Assembly (NCBI GenBank): GCA_027924585.1
Contig: BSBM01000007.1
Span: forward strand, 8,132,001 to 8,196,000
Direction of reading: 5' to 3'
From: Larix kaempferi
Taxonomy: Eukaryota > Streptophyta > Pinopsida > Pinales > Pinaceae
DNA length: 64,000 nucleotides
Made by a program: the position numbers and the translations under genes. Shown in pieces: positions 11,150 to 22,511 of this stretch (its first letter is position 1; the number at the start of each line of letters is the position of its first letter). The notes beneath the pieces are model-generated. The model made no database searches and was not told the origin of the DNA. It saw nothing but the letters and a program-made list of their open reading frames with translations.

Positions 11150-12868
11150 CATTTTCTGTGTCGACATTTATTTAATTTATACTAAGGTGCATGTACCACT
11201 ATGAGTCCATTACACTTGTGAATTCTTTTGTTTGATAAGGAATATTCTGGTGTACACCTGAGACTTACTTAGCTTAATGCTAAAGCAATATACTTTCTAT
11301 TTTATAAAGGTTGTAGGTTTGACTACTAGAAAGAGTTTAATAGAATAATCTTTGTGAGTCTTTATGACAAGATTACACCTTGCTTGCTGGTATTTATAGA
11401 TTGATGAGTTAGGGTTATGACTCCTAACTAAGCTCTAAGTTAAAATATTAAAGACCCTAGACTATACAAGGTGTGGCTTGTGTTCCAAGCGTCATGGTTG
11501 TAAATTGCAATGTGCAAACATAAGAGTGAGTGATCTATGCTATGAAATAATGTAATTACAAGATTTTTGAGTTGGTGTAAGTATTAGTTGGCTCCAAAAC
11601 ACCTTATTATATTTGTGGTCAAAGGAACTTCTAATTAGCATTATTAAGAGGAAAAGTTGAACTATATGAAAGTGGTTCTATGGTTCAACATTCGACGCGA
11701 TATAAAAATGTGTTCCAAGATTTACGTTGACAACTATATCAAAGTGGGTTTATGTTTTGATAATTGATGGTGGTAGCTCGAGCATTTATGTCAATCACGT
11801 GAACAAGAATTAATGTTGCTTGAGTTTATCAAAAACCTACTGTTACGTTTGGGGCTTTGGTCTTTTTCATTATTGTTGTGTTTTCTTCATGGAGGAGGAA
11901 GGCAGAGCATTCTCGGCTGCTAAGGCCGTGAAACCATCCAAGCAGTACCTACAAGTTAGTTTCAACCAGTTGTGGTTCTTTAAGGTGGTCCTTTCGTGTG
12001 AAGAATTCAACTGCTTATTTTTTCTCCTTGGCCAGGGTTCCAAACCTGCGAAGGTGAGTTTTTAAAAAGCAATGTTTTCGTTGTTTACAGTTGTAAGATT
12101 CTAGTTTGTGTTAAAGGTCCGGTTTTCCATTTTTAACCTCGAATTTGGTTTAAATGACAGGGACCAAGGTCAAATTCCTCAATGATGGATTTGTAACAAA
12201 AAATGGAACTTGACTCAAGTGGTGGTGAAGCCACGGAAAGCCTCGAGTTCACCCCCAGATGTTACCTCTGTCAACGAAGGAAGGGTTGTTTGTTTTTGTG
12301 ACGCTCTTCTACAATGTTGTTTGTTTTAGTAAAGGAGTCGTGAGGCAAAGTTAGGGTAGGAAGGAAATGATACTGGTTGAAAGACTAGGGTTGCGCCTTC
12401 ATCCATTTTTGTTATTGAAACAATGATACAGGGTATTATAAGGGAGAACCCTCGAGCAGTTTACTGTGAATGTAATTTTTGTAATGGAATCAAATATAAA
12501 ATAAATTTTATGTAATGATACTCGTTTGCATTTTAATGTTGTGTGTACAATGCGATGACTCTTGGATTTTCACCAGTTTGTATTACGATGCAACCCAATT
12601 CTTGAAGTTGTGGGTTCAGTGTTTGAGAAGATAATGTTTACAGGTTTTGAACCTAGCACTGTCCTGAGTTTAATTTTTGGTAAACTTTAAATATTAACAA
12701 TTCACGCCAAGGCGAGTTCTCCAAGTTGAGACTCGAGCCCTCGACCTTCGATTGATTATTTGTGTATCATTATTTTACAGAATGACTTCATTTTTAGGAT
12801 GTTAATACTTTGTAATGCTGGTTCTTGTTGAACCCTTGGGTGAGCCTTTACAGGTCTCGAACCCGCAC
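11150..12868. other. No gene recognised
   Basis: An 81-codon open frame at 11820-12065 has no recognisable domain. No repeat termini or tRNA were seen. Confidence 0.4.
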
Positions 12869-13890
12869 CACTACATTTTTGGCCTTTACGGGGGGTTGAC
12901 TTCCACCCCCAAAAGTGACCCACGGGGGGGGGGGGGGGTTTGGCTTTGGGGGCAGTTTTGGAAAAACCGCCCCTAAAGGCACCGATGTTAAAATTTTTTC
13001 CTTTTAAGGGTGGTTTTTTACGAGATTGGAACTGCCCCCAAAAGTGACTTTTGGGGGCGGTTTGTGACCCCCCTCGTAGAGGTCCGCGGAGGCAGTCTTA
13101 AACCCCCCTCGTAGACCCCTTCATAGAGACCTATGGGGGCAGTTTTGAACCCCCTTCACAGAGACCTGCGAGGGCGGTTGTGAACCCCCCTCATAAGCCC
13201 CCTCATACAAACCTACAGGGGCAGTTTGGAACCCCCCTTGTAGAGGACTATAGGGGTGGTTTCCAACCCCCCTTCTAGAGGCCTATAGGGGCGGTTGTGA
13301 ACCCCCCTCATATAGTCCTATACGGGTGGTTTGGAAACCCCTTTGTAGAGGCCTATAGGGGCAGTTTAGAACCCCCCTCGTAGAGGCTTATAAGGGCAGT
13401 TTTGAACCCCCCTCATAGAGGCCTATAAAGGCAGTTTGAAACCCCCCTCGTAGAGGCCTATAGGCGTGGTTTGGAACCCCCCTCGTAGATTCCCAGAGGG
13501 GCAATTTGAAACCCCCCTTATAGAGACCTATAGGGGAGGTTCTGAACCCCCATCATTGTAATCTATGGGGGAAGTCAACAACCCCCCCTAAAAGTCCTTT
13601 TTACAAATATTTGGGGGTAGTTCGAAACCCCCCTCGTATGTACCTACGAGGGCGATTCGAAACCCCCCGCGTAGACACCTATAGGGGCGGTTTGAAACCC
13701 CCCCTAAAACTCCATCTTACAAACATTTGGGGGCAGTTATAAACCCCCCTCATATAAACCTACAAGGGGGGTTTTGAACCCCCCTCATTGTAACATACAA
13801 TGACAGTTTTGAACCCCCCTCGTAGTGACATATGAAGGTGGTTTAGAACCCCCATCATAGCAATATACAAAAATGGTTTGAAACCCTCCC
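12869..13890 (+). mobile_element. CACTA transposon, left terminus and subterminal repeat array
   Basis: The segment begins CACTACATTTTTGGCC at 12869. It is followed by about 1 kb of GC-rich tandem units of roughly 40-60 bp built on GGGGCGGTTTGAAACCCC plus CTCGTAGAGGCCTATA. Subterminal arrays of short repeats inside a CACTA end are the hallmark of the En/Spm (CACTA) superfamily, where the transposon-encoded DNA-binding protein binds. A run of about 15 G lies near 12925. No transposase ORF (TNP2-like) is recognisable inside. The best candidate partner end is at 49911, but the three bases outside the two ends (CAC and TCG) do not match. Confidence 0.75.
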
Positions 13891-13952
13891 TATAGCCATA
13901 ATAAATCATAGTAAAATATATTTTATTAAAAATACCAATATTGCAATATCAT

Positions 13953-14024
13953 TAGGGCATGGAGGAATCGAACCACCAACCTTCTGCTTGTAAGGAAGAT
14001 GCTCTTCCATTGAGCTATAACCCT
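13953..14024 (-). tRNA. tRNA-Val(UAC)-like sequence, bacterial/organellar type, decayed
   Basis: Minus strand. The D arm GCTC...GAGC, an anticodon loop CTTACAA (anticodon TAC, Val) and a T arm with a perfect B box GGTTCGATTCC are present. The 3' part ends ATGCCCT plus A. The A box (TAGCTCAATGG) is also good. The 5' acceptor strand AGGGTTA pairs at four or five of seven positions. The T stem has one mismatch and the anticodon stem one. The overall type (GAGCATCT..CTTACAAGCAGA) is that of bacterial or organellar tRNA-Val rather than the plant nuclear one. It could be a transferred mitochondrial tRNA or a tRNA-derived SINE head; no SINE body is evident. Confidence 0.5.
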
Positions 14025-14236
14025 TTAAGAATTGGGGATAGGAGAAATATTAACACCAAGATTGCATCATTTGTAATTCTAATAAAATACAATAAGATGT
14101 AAATACAACCATGCTTAAAATCACTCATCAGCTACCTACATGCTCATATCTATTTTCAAGGCATTTTTTTTTTTTTAAATTGGGAAAAGCACAACAAAGA
14201 TTATATTCAAATGAACACTATCCATCAAGCCAATGC

Positions 14237-14380
14237 ACTAATCTATAAATAAATATGCCTCAAGCTCAATAAATGCATCAGGTAGCTCTCCAACTTCTTG
14301 AAGGACTTGCCCCACAATCTTTTCAACACATGTCAGTGTGGATCTATTGTTGTACCCACACCAATAAGGCCTCCGGGAAC
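14237..14380 (-). pseudogene. eIF2-gamma gene fragment (translation initiation factor 2, GTPase subunit)
   Basis: On the minus strand 14380 to about 14260 encodes PGGLIGVGTTIDP, then, after a one-base frame change, PTLTCVEKIVGQVLQEVGEL and PDAFIELE. This matches the segment of eIF2-gamma following its GTPase domain (family pattern GGLIGVGT..DPTLTRAD.LVGQVLGEVG.LP). The rest of the protein is not recognisable on either side. With the frameshift and a downstream stop it is a broken fragment of about 40 codons. It lies just inside the left CACTA end and on the same strand as the other gene fragments, which suggests capture by the transposon; that link is inference. Confidence 0.65.
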
Positions 14381-15994
14381 AACAAACTATATAGAAAGTT
14401 GGTATTACCAATTTACTTTATGCTTGCACACTATAATTAGAGCTTGAAGTGGTGACAAGAGCTAGTTCCCAACCAATGGCTCCATTTTGAATACCTTTAG
14501 CATTGCTTAAAGATCAAGTTCAAGAATTATCTACAATTTAATACAAAATAAGAAATGCCAATGGAGACAACAATAAATGGAAATAATTTGGTGTGGTCAA
14601 TATGCACCAATGATAAACAGCTTACCTATATTAGAAACAATAGCAAGAGCGAGCGCATTCTTTTCTTTGACTGAGGAATGATTTGGGCTAATGGCATCAA
14701 ATCCCTACCATTAGACAAACATTCAAAAGGGTCATTTCACAGTTGATATTGACCAATGCACATAACTTCCAATCACTTCACAAACCACAACATTCAGATT
14801 TGAAAAAAACCACTAAAATCAACATCTTGTTGAATCAAATCCTGCAATCAATGTTGCATTCCAGTGTTATGTATGCAATTTTCAAATATAAGAGAGCAAT
14901 AATACAAAACCTTACCCAAAGATCAGCTGTCATAGTTAGCACAATTTGTACAAGTGCAATTTTCAAATGGAGAGTAATTCAAACATCTAATTCTGTTTCT
15001 TCCATGGCAAAGGGATGATAGACCTGCAAGGAGAATCATGCTGTATTAAAATAAAGACACCAACTTAGATGAATATTCATTGAAAATTTGATTGATTGTA
15101 ACTTTTATCGCATTTGGAGAGCATGTGTTATCCTCAATATAGTTGGAATTTACTTTGAACTCATGTTGGAAATAAATATGCTAAATGGGAGACAAAATAC
15201 TTATGGTGCATAAGCCATAAATACAACCAAGCAAACCCATGCAAGTGATGCCACTTGTCCAAAGGATAAATATTGGAAGTTAGAAAAGTTTCCCAAAATT
15301 TAAAGAATGTCTAGTAATCTATATGAAACATTAAAAAACTACCGAAGTAGATAAATAATTCAATACAATGCATGGAGTAGTTGACTCAATAATATGGCTC
15401 AAACTGTGAGGCTTGTTTCGCCAGGGTATGGTGGGTGACAAGAAGAGGATGGAACCCATCCAAATGTTGAAATTAACTTACAGTGTCATACATATAACGT
15501 ATCTCAAAACATAGAGGAGAAGACTGAGATAACCTCTACATACTTATTTGATATTGTGTATATTTTATTTCGTGAAAAATGCTTTCGATAATGGAAAACA
15601 TTGCCTATATACCCATAAGGCCCAAGCCTAAAAATTTCCAAATTTCTAATCTCATATCTACAATGGGACAACTTACAAGGTATATATAACACTATGACTT
15701 ACGAAGTCTCTGTGTAATCAATTTCACTAAGATAAAGTGATAATGGTTATTCCATTAAAGGAGGATTACATTGTGTTTTCCATGCAGGCCCTCACAATCC
15801 ATGTATTCCTCCCAAACACTTTGCAGCATAAGCCCAACATACTGATGATCGCAAATTACATTTATATTTTATCATGGATAATATTGATGTGGAAAAAAAT
15901 GCTTCTTAAAAAACATCATGAAGAAGAAGAATAAACATATAAGTTATCCTCAAACAATGTGAGGAAAATACACCCCACAAAATCTATGAGGAGA
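14381..15994. other. No gene recognised
   Basis: Open frames of 60-90 codons (14743-15018, 15504-15692, 15737-15934) have no domain or repeat structure. A possible exon-like stretch on the minus strand near 14640-14700 was too short to assign. Confidence 0.4.
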
Positions 15995-16620
15995 AATTTA
16001 TTTCCTTACAGGACACTATTGCCAATCTTAATGAGTAGATTTCTTATTTTGCAAGATTCTCGTACCCAACTTCATAATGAAGTTTCTTTGCAACATATTA
16101 ATAACAATCAGCTAGATACTATTGCTCAACTTCATAATGAAGTTGTTTATGAAATTAATTCTTTGTAGAATGATACATCAAGTCTTCATGAGCATAATCT
16201 TTCATTGCAAGAAACTTATATCCAACTTTATAATGAGGTCAATTCATTGTAGGATTTATAATGAGGTGAATTCATTCCATGACTCTATTGCCTAGCTTTG
16301 TGAGGAGTTTGTCCCACTTCAGGATGATAATGTTCATATTTTTTTATGGCCTCCCACTTTCTTAATTTTACGGGAAGGGAAAGCCTATCTAGAATCTACA
16401 CCACCTCACTTAAAGGATTGCATTTTTTTCTTTTTAGAAAATATGATGCACTTACAGAGAGATTGATTCTTTGTATTAATAAGCTTGAACAAAACCATGC
16501 TCCATCCTTTCAAACACTCCCAATTTGACTCAAGGGAGAGCAAAGACAGACTTAACACTTTGCAAAAGAATATTTAGTCTTCTTTTGAGCATATTCTCAT
16601 GCACCTAAGCAGCTTGAATA
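15995..16620 (+). pseudogene. Degenerate coiled-coil repeat protein fragment
   Basis: Plus-strand frames encode imperfect repeats of the type LQD-x-x-AQLHNEVxSL, with 'CTTCATAATGAAGTT' recurring at about 16069, 16130 and, degenerate, 16229. Isoleucine/leucine spacing is heptad-like, so a coiled coil is predicted. The frame shifts several times and is interrupted by stops such as 16166-16168 and 16249-16251. After about 16300 a non-repetitive tail follows. It ends before a G-rich tract (16660-16680). Family unknown; it may be the Gag-like protein of an old LTR element or a captured myosin-like/cytoskeletal fragment. Confidence 0.4.
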
Positions 16621-17514
16621 TTTCTGTCGTGATAACCCCCGCGTGCGTGTTCTAGTGGCAACACGGGGGAGGGGGAGGTGGAACATAGCAGGTAAGGTAG
16701 GTTCTAAAAGATTAGATTTAGTTAGATTTTCAATCAGAATTAGAATATTTTTAGGCTGAGAGCAGAAACCTGTACTTTAATTCTAATTTGACGCAAAAAT
16801 CAGGTACACCAAAATGTGGGCCTTATCAAGAGATAAAAAAATTGGCTCCTCTATAATGAAGATTTTGATGTGGACAGAATCTTCATAGAGCTTATCCTCA
16901 TTCTGAAATTCATCACTACTTGGTTTTCTTCATTAAATAATGTGATCTCAAGATCAATAACATGATGCTGTGCTCTGAAAATTTTATCTATGTTAGGAAC
17001 CATTATAGGAAAAATGATCAATTTCAACAACTCAGATCAAATTTAACATTCCTATTTTGCAAAATAAATTCCGATCATTATTTTCTTCCGTATTTCCGTT
17101 CATGGCCGGTAATTTCCTTACCAACCTGGTGTTCATTGTGAAGACAATAATGTGTGTCTCTGCCTTATCTTCACATTATATAATTCTTGACGAGTGTGGA
17201 AAATCATTACGAATACATTAAAATCCAGTATTCTCACTGTAAAACTTTGTATTACCAGTTCTCTATAGACTTTGAATTTTGACCTCACTCTAGTACTAAC
17301 ATCACTTCATGTGTCTGTGTCGGTCCCCTTGCTTGTGATTGTTGTTTTTATAATGCCTTCTAAAATGAAAGCCTAATAAAATCACAGTGGCGCATCCTTG
17401 TTTGGGATTTCATTGCATGATAGAAACACTGGTACTTCTTCCATAATCTAGCTATATTGTCCTACTGACCACATTTAGCAATTTGTGAACCCTTTTCTTC
17501 TCTGCCTTTTTTAT
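16621..17514. other. No gene recognised
   Basis: It holds a purine-rich GGGGGAGGGGGAGG tract near 16665-16680 followed by AT-rich DNA. No element terminus could be confirmed. Confidence 0.35.
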
Positions 17515-17698
17515 GAGGCTAGTTCCCACAATTACTTGGTTCATGTTTCCATATTCGACTCAAATACATGGTCACATTCAAAATGGCCTACTTTTGTTTT
17601 CTCCTTTTTTTCTGAGGCTAGTTCCCACAATTACTTGGTTCATGTTTCCATATTCGACTCAAATACATTGTCACATTCAAAATGGCCTACTTTCGACC
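17515..17698 (+). repeat. 99-bp tandem duplication, nearly identical
   Basis: About 85 bp starting GAGGCTAGTTCCCACAATTA is repeated at 17515 and 17614 with only one or two differences. The intervening dozen bases are T-rich. The near identity suggests a recent event. The two overlapping open frames here (17485-17727, 17513-17839) are by-products of the duplication. Confidence 0.9.
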
Positions 17699-18861
17699 TC
17701 CAAAATCAAAACATATGCTACTACTAATGTGTATTCTAAGTTCTTGGATCATCACCATTCACATCACAACCACATCATCACTGACTGCATTATCAACTAC
17801 AAGTGTCCACTAGCAATAATGATGTCCTTTCAAAATTAACAGACCTCCATCCACACAATAATCACAATTTTTTGAGGCCCATAAATGCTGTACTAAGGAA
17901 AATTTTGAAAATAAGCATCAGATACTCCTAATGCCATATTTGATGAAACGACAAAGCATAGACTTCAAATCTAATGCAAAGCATAACCTTGCACTCAATA
18001 CTACTAGTACTGCCATTGATAATAACTAATTATATGGATGAGAAAACTGTATCTTTTATATATTTCAAAATATCAAGGCTGACCCAAATGTAAAGAAAAT
18101 GAAAATTATATATAAACCAATTGTTTCTCATTAAATGGCATTACTGTTTAAATAGGTAAACAAGGTGCCCACTATCCACCTAAGAGATTAGATATATCTG
18201 AGACTTTGACAAATCAGAATAAATTCATCACTGCATATAACCTTGTTAGATTGTGTAGTTTCATTACACTATGTATTGCGTTTTATCCACGTTAACTATG
18301 TCCACACAGAATATATGAATCCCAACCCACGAATGCAAATCAATAACTAACAATAATATCACAATGGCTAAATATGGAGAATGAAATTAGCAAGATATGA
18401 CTTCTGTATCAATCACTATCTATATCTATAAATGTATGTGTGTGCATGTGTGGAGAGCGAGAGAGATCAAATAATTAACATGCTATACTACCCAAACATG
18501 TAAGTCATTTTGCATTTTAGGTTGTTTGTGTATCCTGAGACTACTCTTCATGCCTTACTCGCCCACAGGGCTAATGCCATGGGTCATCCAATCCCACAAG
18601 AATCTTATCATGTAGGTATAAGAGCTCATACATATTATGTTTGTAAGGGTGATTGGATAGGGTAGGCATATTTTTAGTGTGGGAATATGTATATCGGTAC
18701 ATTGGAGAAAGCATTTAAATAATTTTTAATTAATAAAATGTCAAACGATAAGCAGTCAAATAGTTTCACCACTTAGATTATACATGCAATGAACAGGTCA
18801 CAAATGCAAACACTCTTCCATCCAAAACAAAAATTTATGATATTCTAAAACAGCTAATGCA
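17699..18861. other. No gene recognised
   Basis: AT-rich with a short GAGAGCGAGAGAG run near 18455. No element ends were recognised. Confidence 0.35.
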
Positions 18862-19800
18862 AATTCAATACCTCATCCTCCACTTGTTGAACTCCAAAAC
18901 TATGCTCCAGTTTTGTAATGGGTGTATTTACTTTTGTCTCTGACGCAGATGTAGAAACAGGTGACAGAGAATGAGAAGAGGACTCATCGTCAGTGAAGGA
19001 TGCAATTTCTTCCTCCTATGCATCTTCATCACTCAATAATGCAACAACTAAGGAATCTCTGGCATCCTTGTCCAGAGAAGTCCTATTTGAAAGGGGATCC
19101 CTTGATGAGGAGCTAGGACTCACATAAACGTCTACCCCTCACTGTCAAGGCCATCAGACACACTGTTTCCATCATATGGACCAATACTGAAGAACAGAGA
19201 TGTTTGCGCTACATTTCTTGGGCCTCTCTTCAGGCTGAGGGGACACTGGTGCTAATAGAACTTCTGAGAATCCCATAATTAGCTAGGTCTACCACATTAC
19301 TTCCCAAAAGCTTCCTTTTCACAATTCTTTCATTTTTAGTTTCATATAAGTTCAATTCTAAAAACTTCTTCTGAAATTTATCATCATCTTTCATTTTACC
19401 GGCCTTTTTAGAAGATTCCCTAAACAAAGTAACATGCCATAGAAAGGAATCGTTAAAATAGAGGCAACACAGATACACTGCGTCCACAGCGAGAGTGAGA
19501 CTCGACTGAAGAGTTTTTTGTAGGCCTTGGAATATCGTCTTATTGTTTGAATCTGAAAATGAGGGAGCTTTGAACACTAGATTTCCTTGGTAAGGCTGTT
19601 GGCATTGGCAGGAATGAGGATTGACCTTTAAGTTCCTAGGAGCTAGAGCATGTCTTGCCTCCACATTGTGCTAGACTCATTGTGTAGCTGGTTTTTCCAC
19701 TGGATGCTTTACAGAAAATACTAGATCCTGAAGACTGGGATTGACAAAAAGGGTTTTCTCCAAGCCTGAAATTTCAAGTTTCAAGCCATTACAATTCAAT
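18862..19800 (-). pseudogene. NT-type C2 domain protein fragment (EEIG1/EHBP1 N-terminal family)
   Basis: The minus strand has a 144-codon open frame (19664-19230). It contains DAVYLCCLYF, FLWHVTLFRESSKK and, near its end, LLGSNVVDLANYGILRSS, after a long basic/acidic linker. The LG-x-x-x-(I/V)-DLA-x-Y pattern after a beta-rich stretch is characteristic of plant NT-C2 domain proteins. Downstream on the same strand (to about 18870) another frame encodes a serine-rich acidic segment (EEEIASFTDDESSSHSLSPV) like the low-complexity region after the NT-C2 domain in this family. Stops and frame changes separate the parts, so it is a pseudogene. No introns could be placed. The family call rests on a short motif. 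Confidence 0.5.
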
Positions 19801-20002
19801 GCCATGATCAAGTTACCCAAAACCAATGTCACAACTTGATCTAGATGAGCACATTAACAACTAGATGATTACAATAACACTCATGAGAATCAACCCTCAA
19901 ATTTACATTTGACAGGAGCCAATCATTGGCTATTTACTTCCTAAAGTGTGGAACTGAACTTGCGTAAATGTAGAGATGACCGAGTGGGTTCAGTAAAGGT
20001 AC

Positions 20003-20535
20003 TCACAATATAGAAATGTTGGTATTTCCTAATTGAGGTTTATCACTGATGTTGTTATTCTGGAGGTCTATTTGTTGCAGGAATTGACTTAGACTACTGC
20101 TGATAACCACAGATCCATTCCGATGATTGTCACTAAGATTCGTAGTCTCAAGAAACACCAAGTTAAAAAAATTGGATGGAATCGGTCCAGTTAGACTGCA
20201 ATTCTCCAGTACTTTGTGAAACAACACAAAAAAATAAATCCGTCATTATTCTAGCAATTCTTCTTCTGATCTTCAAAGCTTCTGTAAGAATTTGAACTTT
20301 TGAGGAACTTACGCTATTGTCAAGTACTATACAGTCGGAAGCCACATGGGAAATTCGAATGAATTGAAGTAATTGTTGCTCAAATCCATGAACACATAAT
20401 CCATTATACATGGATTGATATAAGCCAAAATTTGAAACAGTAACATGTGTTTATCATCTGCTTACAGATATTGGAGATTAGTTAGGTCGGATAAGTTTGG
20501 AATCAATCCATTGAGTTTATTATTTGATAGAATTC
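20003..20535 (-). pseudogene. LRR-VIII receptor-like kinase gene fragment with introns retained
   Basis: Three minus-strand blocks encode consecutive leucine-rich repeats. 20535-20466 reads LSNNKLNGLIPNLSDLTNLQ; 20387-20313 reads DLSNNYFNSFEFPMWLPTV; 20211-20007 reads LENCSLTGPIPSNFFNL and then LQQIDLQNNNIS. The order and wording match the ectodomain end of LRR-VIII-1 kinases (HPCA1-like). Intron remnants separate them: a GTAAGT donor at 20312-20307 and a pyrimidine-rich acceptor ending AAAG at about 20212. One repeat per exon is typical of the family. A nonsense codon after WLPTV and a damaged acceptor near 20388 show it is broken. Kinase and signal peptide are absent. Retained introns mean it was copied at DNA level, not by retroposition. 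Confidence 0.75.
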
Positions 20536-20545
20536 TAAAAACAAC

Positions 20546-21325
20546 ACAGCATCAGTGCTTTGCATTCAGTTGCTTAACAAAGCTTAGAGATCATATCCAG
20601 TTTGTTTTTCTACAATTGTGGAGTGAGATGGACAAACAATTTTATTCACTATATCATCAAGGACAACTGAACAAACAATTTTAATCACTATATCATCAAT
20701 GCACTCGGACTTGCAATTTTTATTTTTTTATATGGAGGAAAGTGCTACATACTCTGAAAAAACATCTTATTACTTATATGTAAAGTTTAAAAATATTGAA
20801 GTTTCCACTTGTTTTTTTATTTTTATGGACGCTTATTTTCCAGGAGGCTACCTAGATTTGAGTTAAGACATTTCAAGCTGATTTCCTTAATAAAAGACTA
20901 TTTCAAGTGGTCATAAGTCAGATTTTTCTTATAAAGCTGTATTTTGTTAGCAGTCTTAAGCAATCTTTGTTTTTCTATTACATTATGTATTAAGGGGTTT
21001 ACATAAATATAGTCAAGTATGTTAAGCTCTATATACCCAAAAGGGCTAAGCTGTGGGGTGTTCAAGGTGGACCTCATTTTTGTGGAATCCTAGTTTGAGT
21101 ACTTCTCATGGTGGGTAGATTTTTCTTCCATTCAAACTAAGGCTGGCATTGGCCCAGGTTATAATCCCATCCTACAGGTGTAGAGGATTCCTCGTCCTCG
21201 AAAAAAAAAAACTTTGTTTCTTAATCAATTTTCTGTGTAATATGTAGATCAATCATGTACAGGGCATGGGGTGTCCAGCTGTTATTCTTGTCAAGGGTTT
21301 TTTTTATCTGTTTTGATGTGGGTTT
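20546..21325. other. Intergenic DNA up to the copia insertion
   Basis: A short tandem duplication with GACAAACAATTTTA..CACTATATCATCAA units lies at about 20630-20700. No gene recognised. The last five bases, 21321-21325 (GGTTT), are the target-site duplication of the copia element. Confidence 0.5.
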
Positions 21326-22090
21326 TGTTCGGATATCCACATCATCTATTTCAGGATACATCATCTATTTCAGGATCCTGCATGATCTATTTCAGGATAT
21401 GCAGAATCTAGGGTTTTGCATGCACCTGCATGCACTTGCATGCATCCCAGTCACCAGTTTGATGCCTCCAGCACCTTATCCACCTTCTTCTAGCACCCGG
21501 GAGCCACTTACTACAGAGTTTTAGCCCTCCTAAGCTGAAAGGCGCCCTCTTCTCACCTACTGCCAGAGAAGGGCGCACTTGTTCACCTACCACTGCAGAT
21601 TCACTTCAGTTACATTCAGTTAGCTCCGATTCTCCCTGATTTGAGGCTAGTTTCACTCCCGACTGACTGTTTCACCTCCGATTGACCTCCAGTTTGATTA
21701 GGTGACTTGTTCTGACTTCAGTTAGCCTCCCATGCGCCCCCCACTGAGCCTCCAGATCCTATATCAGTGCTACACACTTCAGTTACATTTATTATACTCA
21801 GTTAGACTCAGATTGACACCTGGATGACTGGTTGTTGTGATTGATGAGCACCACCGATGATTGATGAGGACTCCTAGACAGAGTCAAGCTACTCCATTCA
21901 GTGATTTGAATGACCTCCTTAGGCAATTCGAATTGCTCAGTCATTGTGACAGTTTGTATTGTAATTCATTCACCCTTTCTGGGATAGAGAGCACTGCTGC
22001 ATGTTTTGCACAGTTTTGCACCATATTTTCTATGTTCATCTGTTGTGATTGATTTACTTGTTCATTAGATCTGCTGTGACTAATTTTACA
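21326..22090 (+). repeat. 5' LTR of the copia element
   Basis: TG...CA ends, 765 bp. It opens with three closely spaced copies of ATCTATTTCAGGAT (21345-21400) and a run of CATGCA words. Compared with the 3' LTR it differs at about 21448-21449, 21767-21768, 21858 and 21909. Confidence 0.95.
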
Positions 22091-22102
22091 TGGTATCAGA
22101 GC
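22091..22102 (+). promoter_or_regulatory. Primer-binding site (tRNA-Met type)
   Basis: TGGTATCAGAGC directly follows the 5' LTR end and is complementary to the 3' end of plant initiator tRNA-Met. It primes minus-strand synthesis. Confidence 0.93.
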
Positions 22103-22511
22103 CATTGCAGGGACAAGATCTCTTTTCTACAGGTGTTTATACAAGAAGATTTGACTGAATTGCTAAAAATTGCAAAAAGTTTGGCATGAGATATCTCAAG
22201 GGCATTCGCTCCTGTGCATGCAAAGCTTGAAAAATATTCCAATACCACTCCAGAAGCTTGAGTTACCACATAATTCCTGGATCTGATACATTGGACCTAT
22301 TCAACATTGCTTGAAATCCAATCCCAGGTGTGATGCAACTCTCAAAGGGTGGATTGTTCGACCTTATTGTGGTTGTTTTGATGTGATTTGCAAGTTTATT
22401 GTCTCCTTCAAGTGCACTCGCTATCTTCTGCATGCAAGGTTTCCTACATCAATTGCATTCGCTATAGTCTGCATGCAAGCTTCCTCTTCATCAGTTGACT
22501 CAATCCTTGCA

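Noticed and set aside
11820-12065. 81-codon ORF as a small gene
   Set aside because: No domain, no homologous copy in the window and no plausible gene context.
12900-13890. CRISPR-like array
   Set aside because: Units are of variable length, highly similar throughout and lack unique spacers; they are CACTA subterminal repeats.
16660-16700. G-rich tract followed by TGGAACAT as polypurine tract plus LTR start
   Set aside because: No second copy of the following sequence and no primer-binding site were found.
19230-19664. 144-codon ORF as an intact host gene
   Set aside because: It covers only part of an NT-C2 domain, and the adjoining homologous segments are in other frames with stops.
22311-22511. 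Upstream ATG giving a 67-residue N-terminal extension of the copia Gag
   Set aside because: The extension has no Gag similarity, and the ATG at 22512 begins the conserved Gag region.
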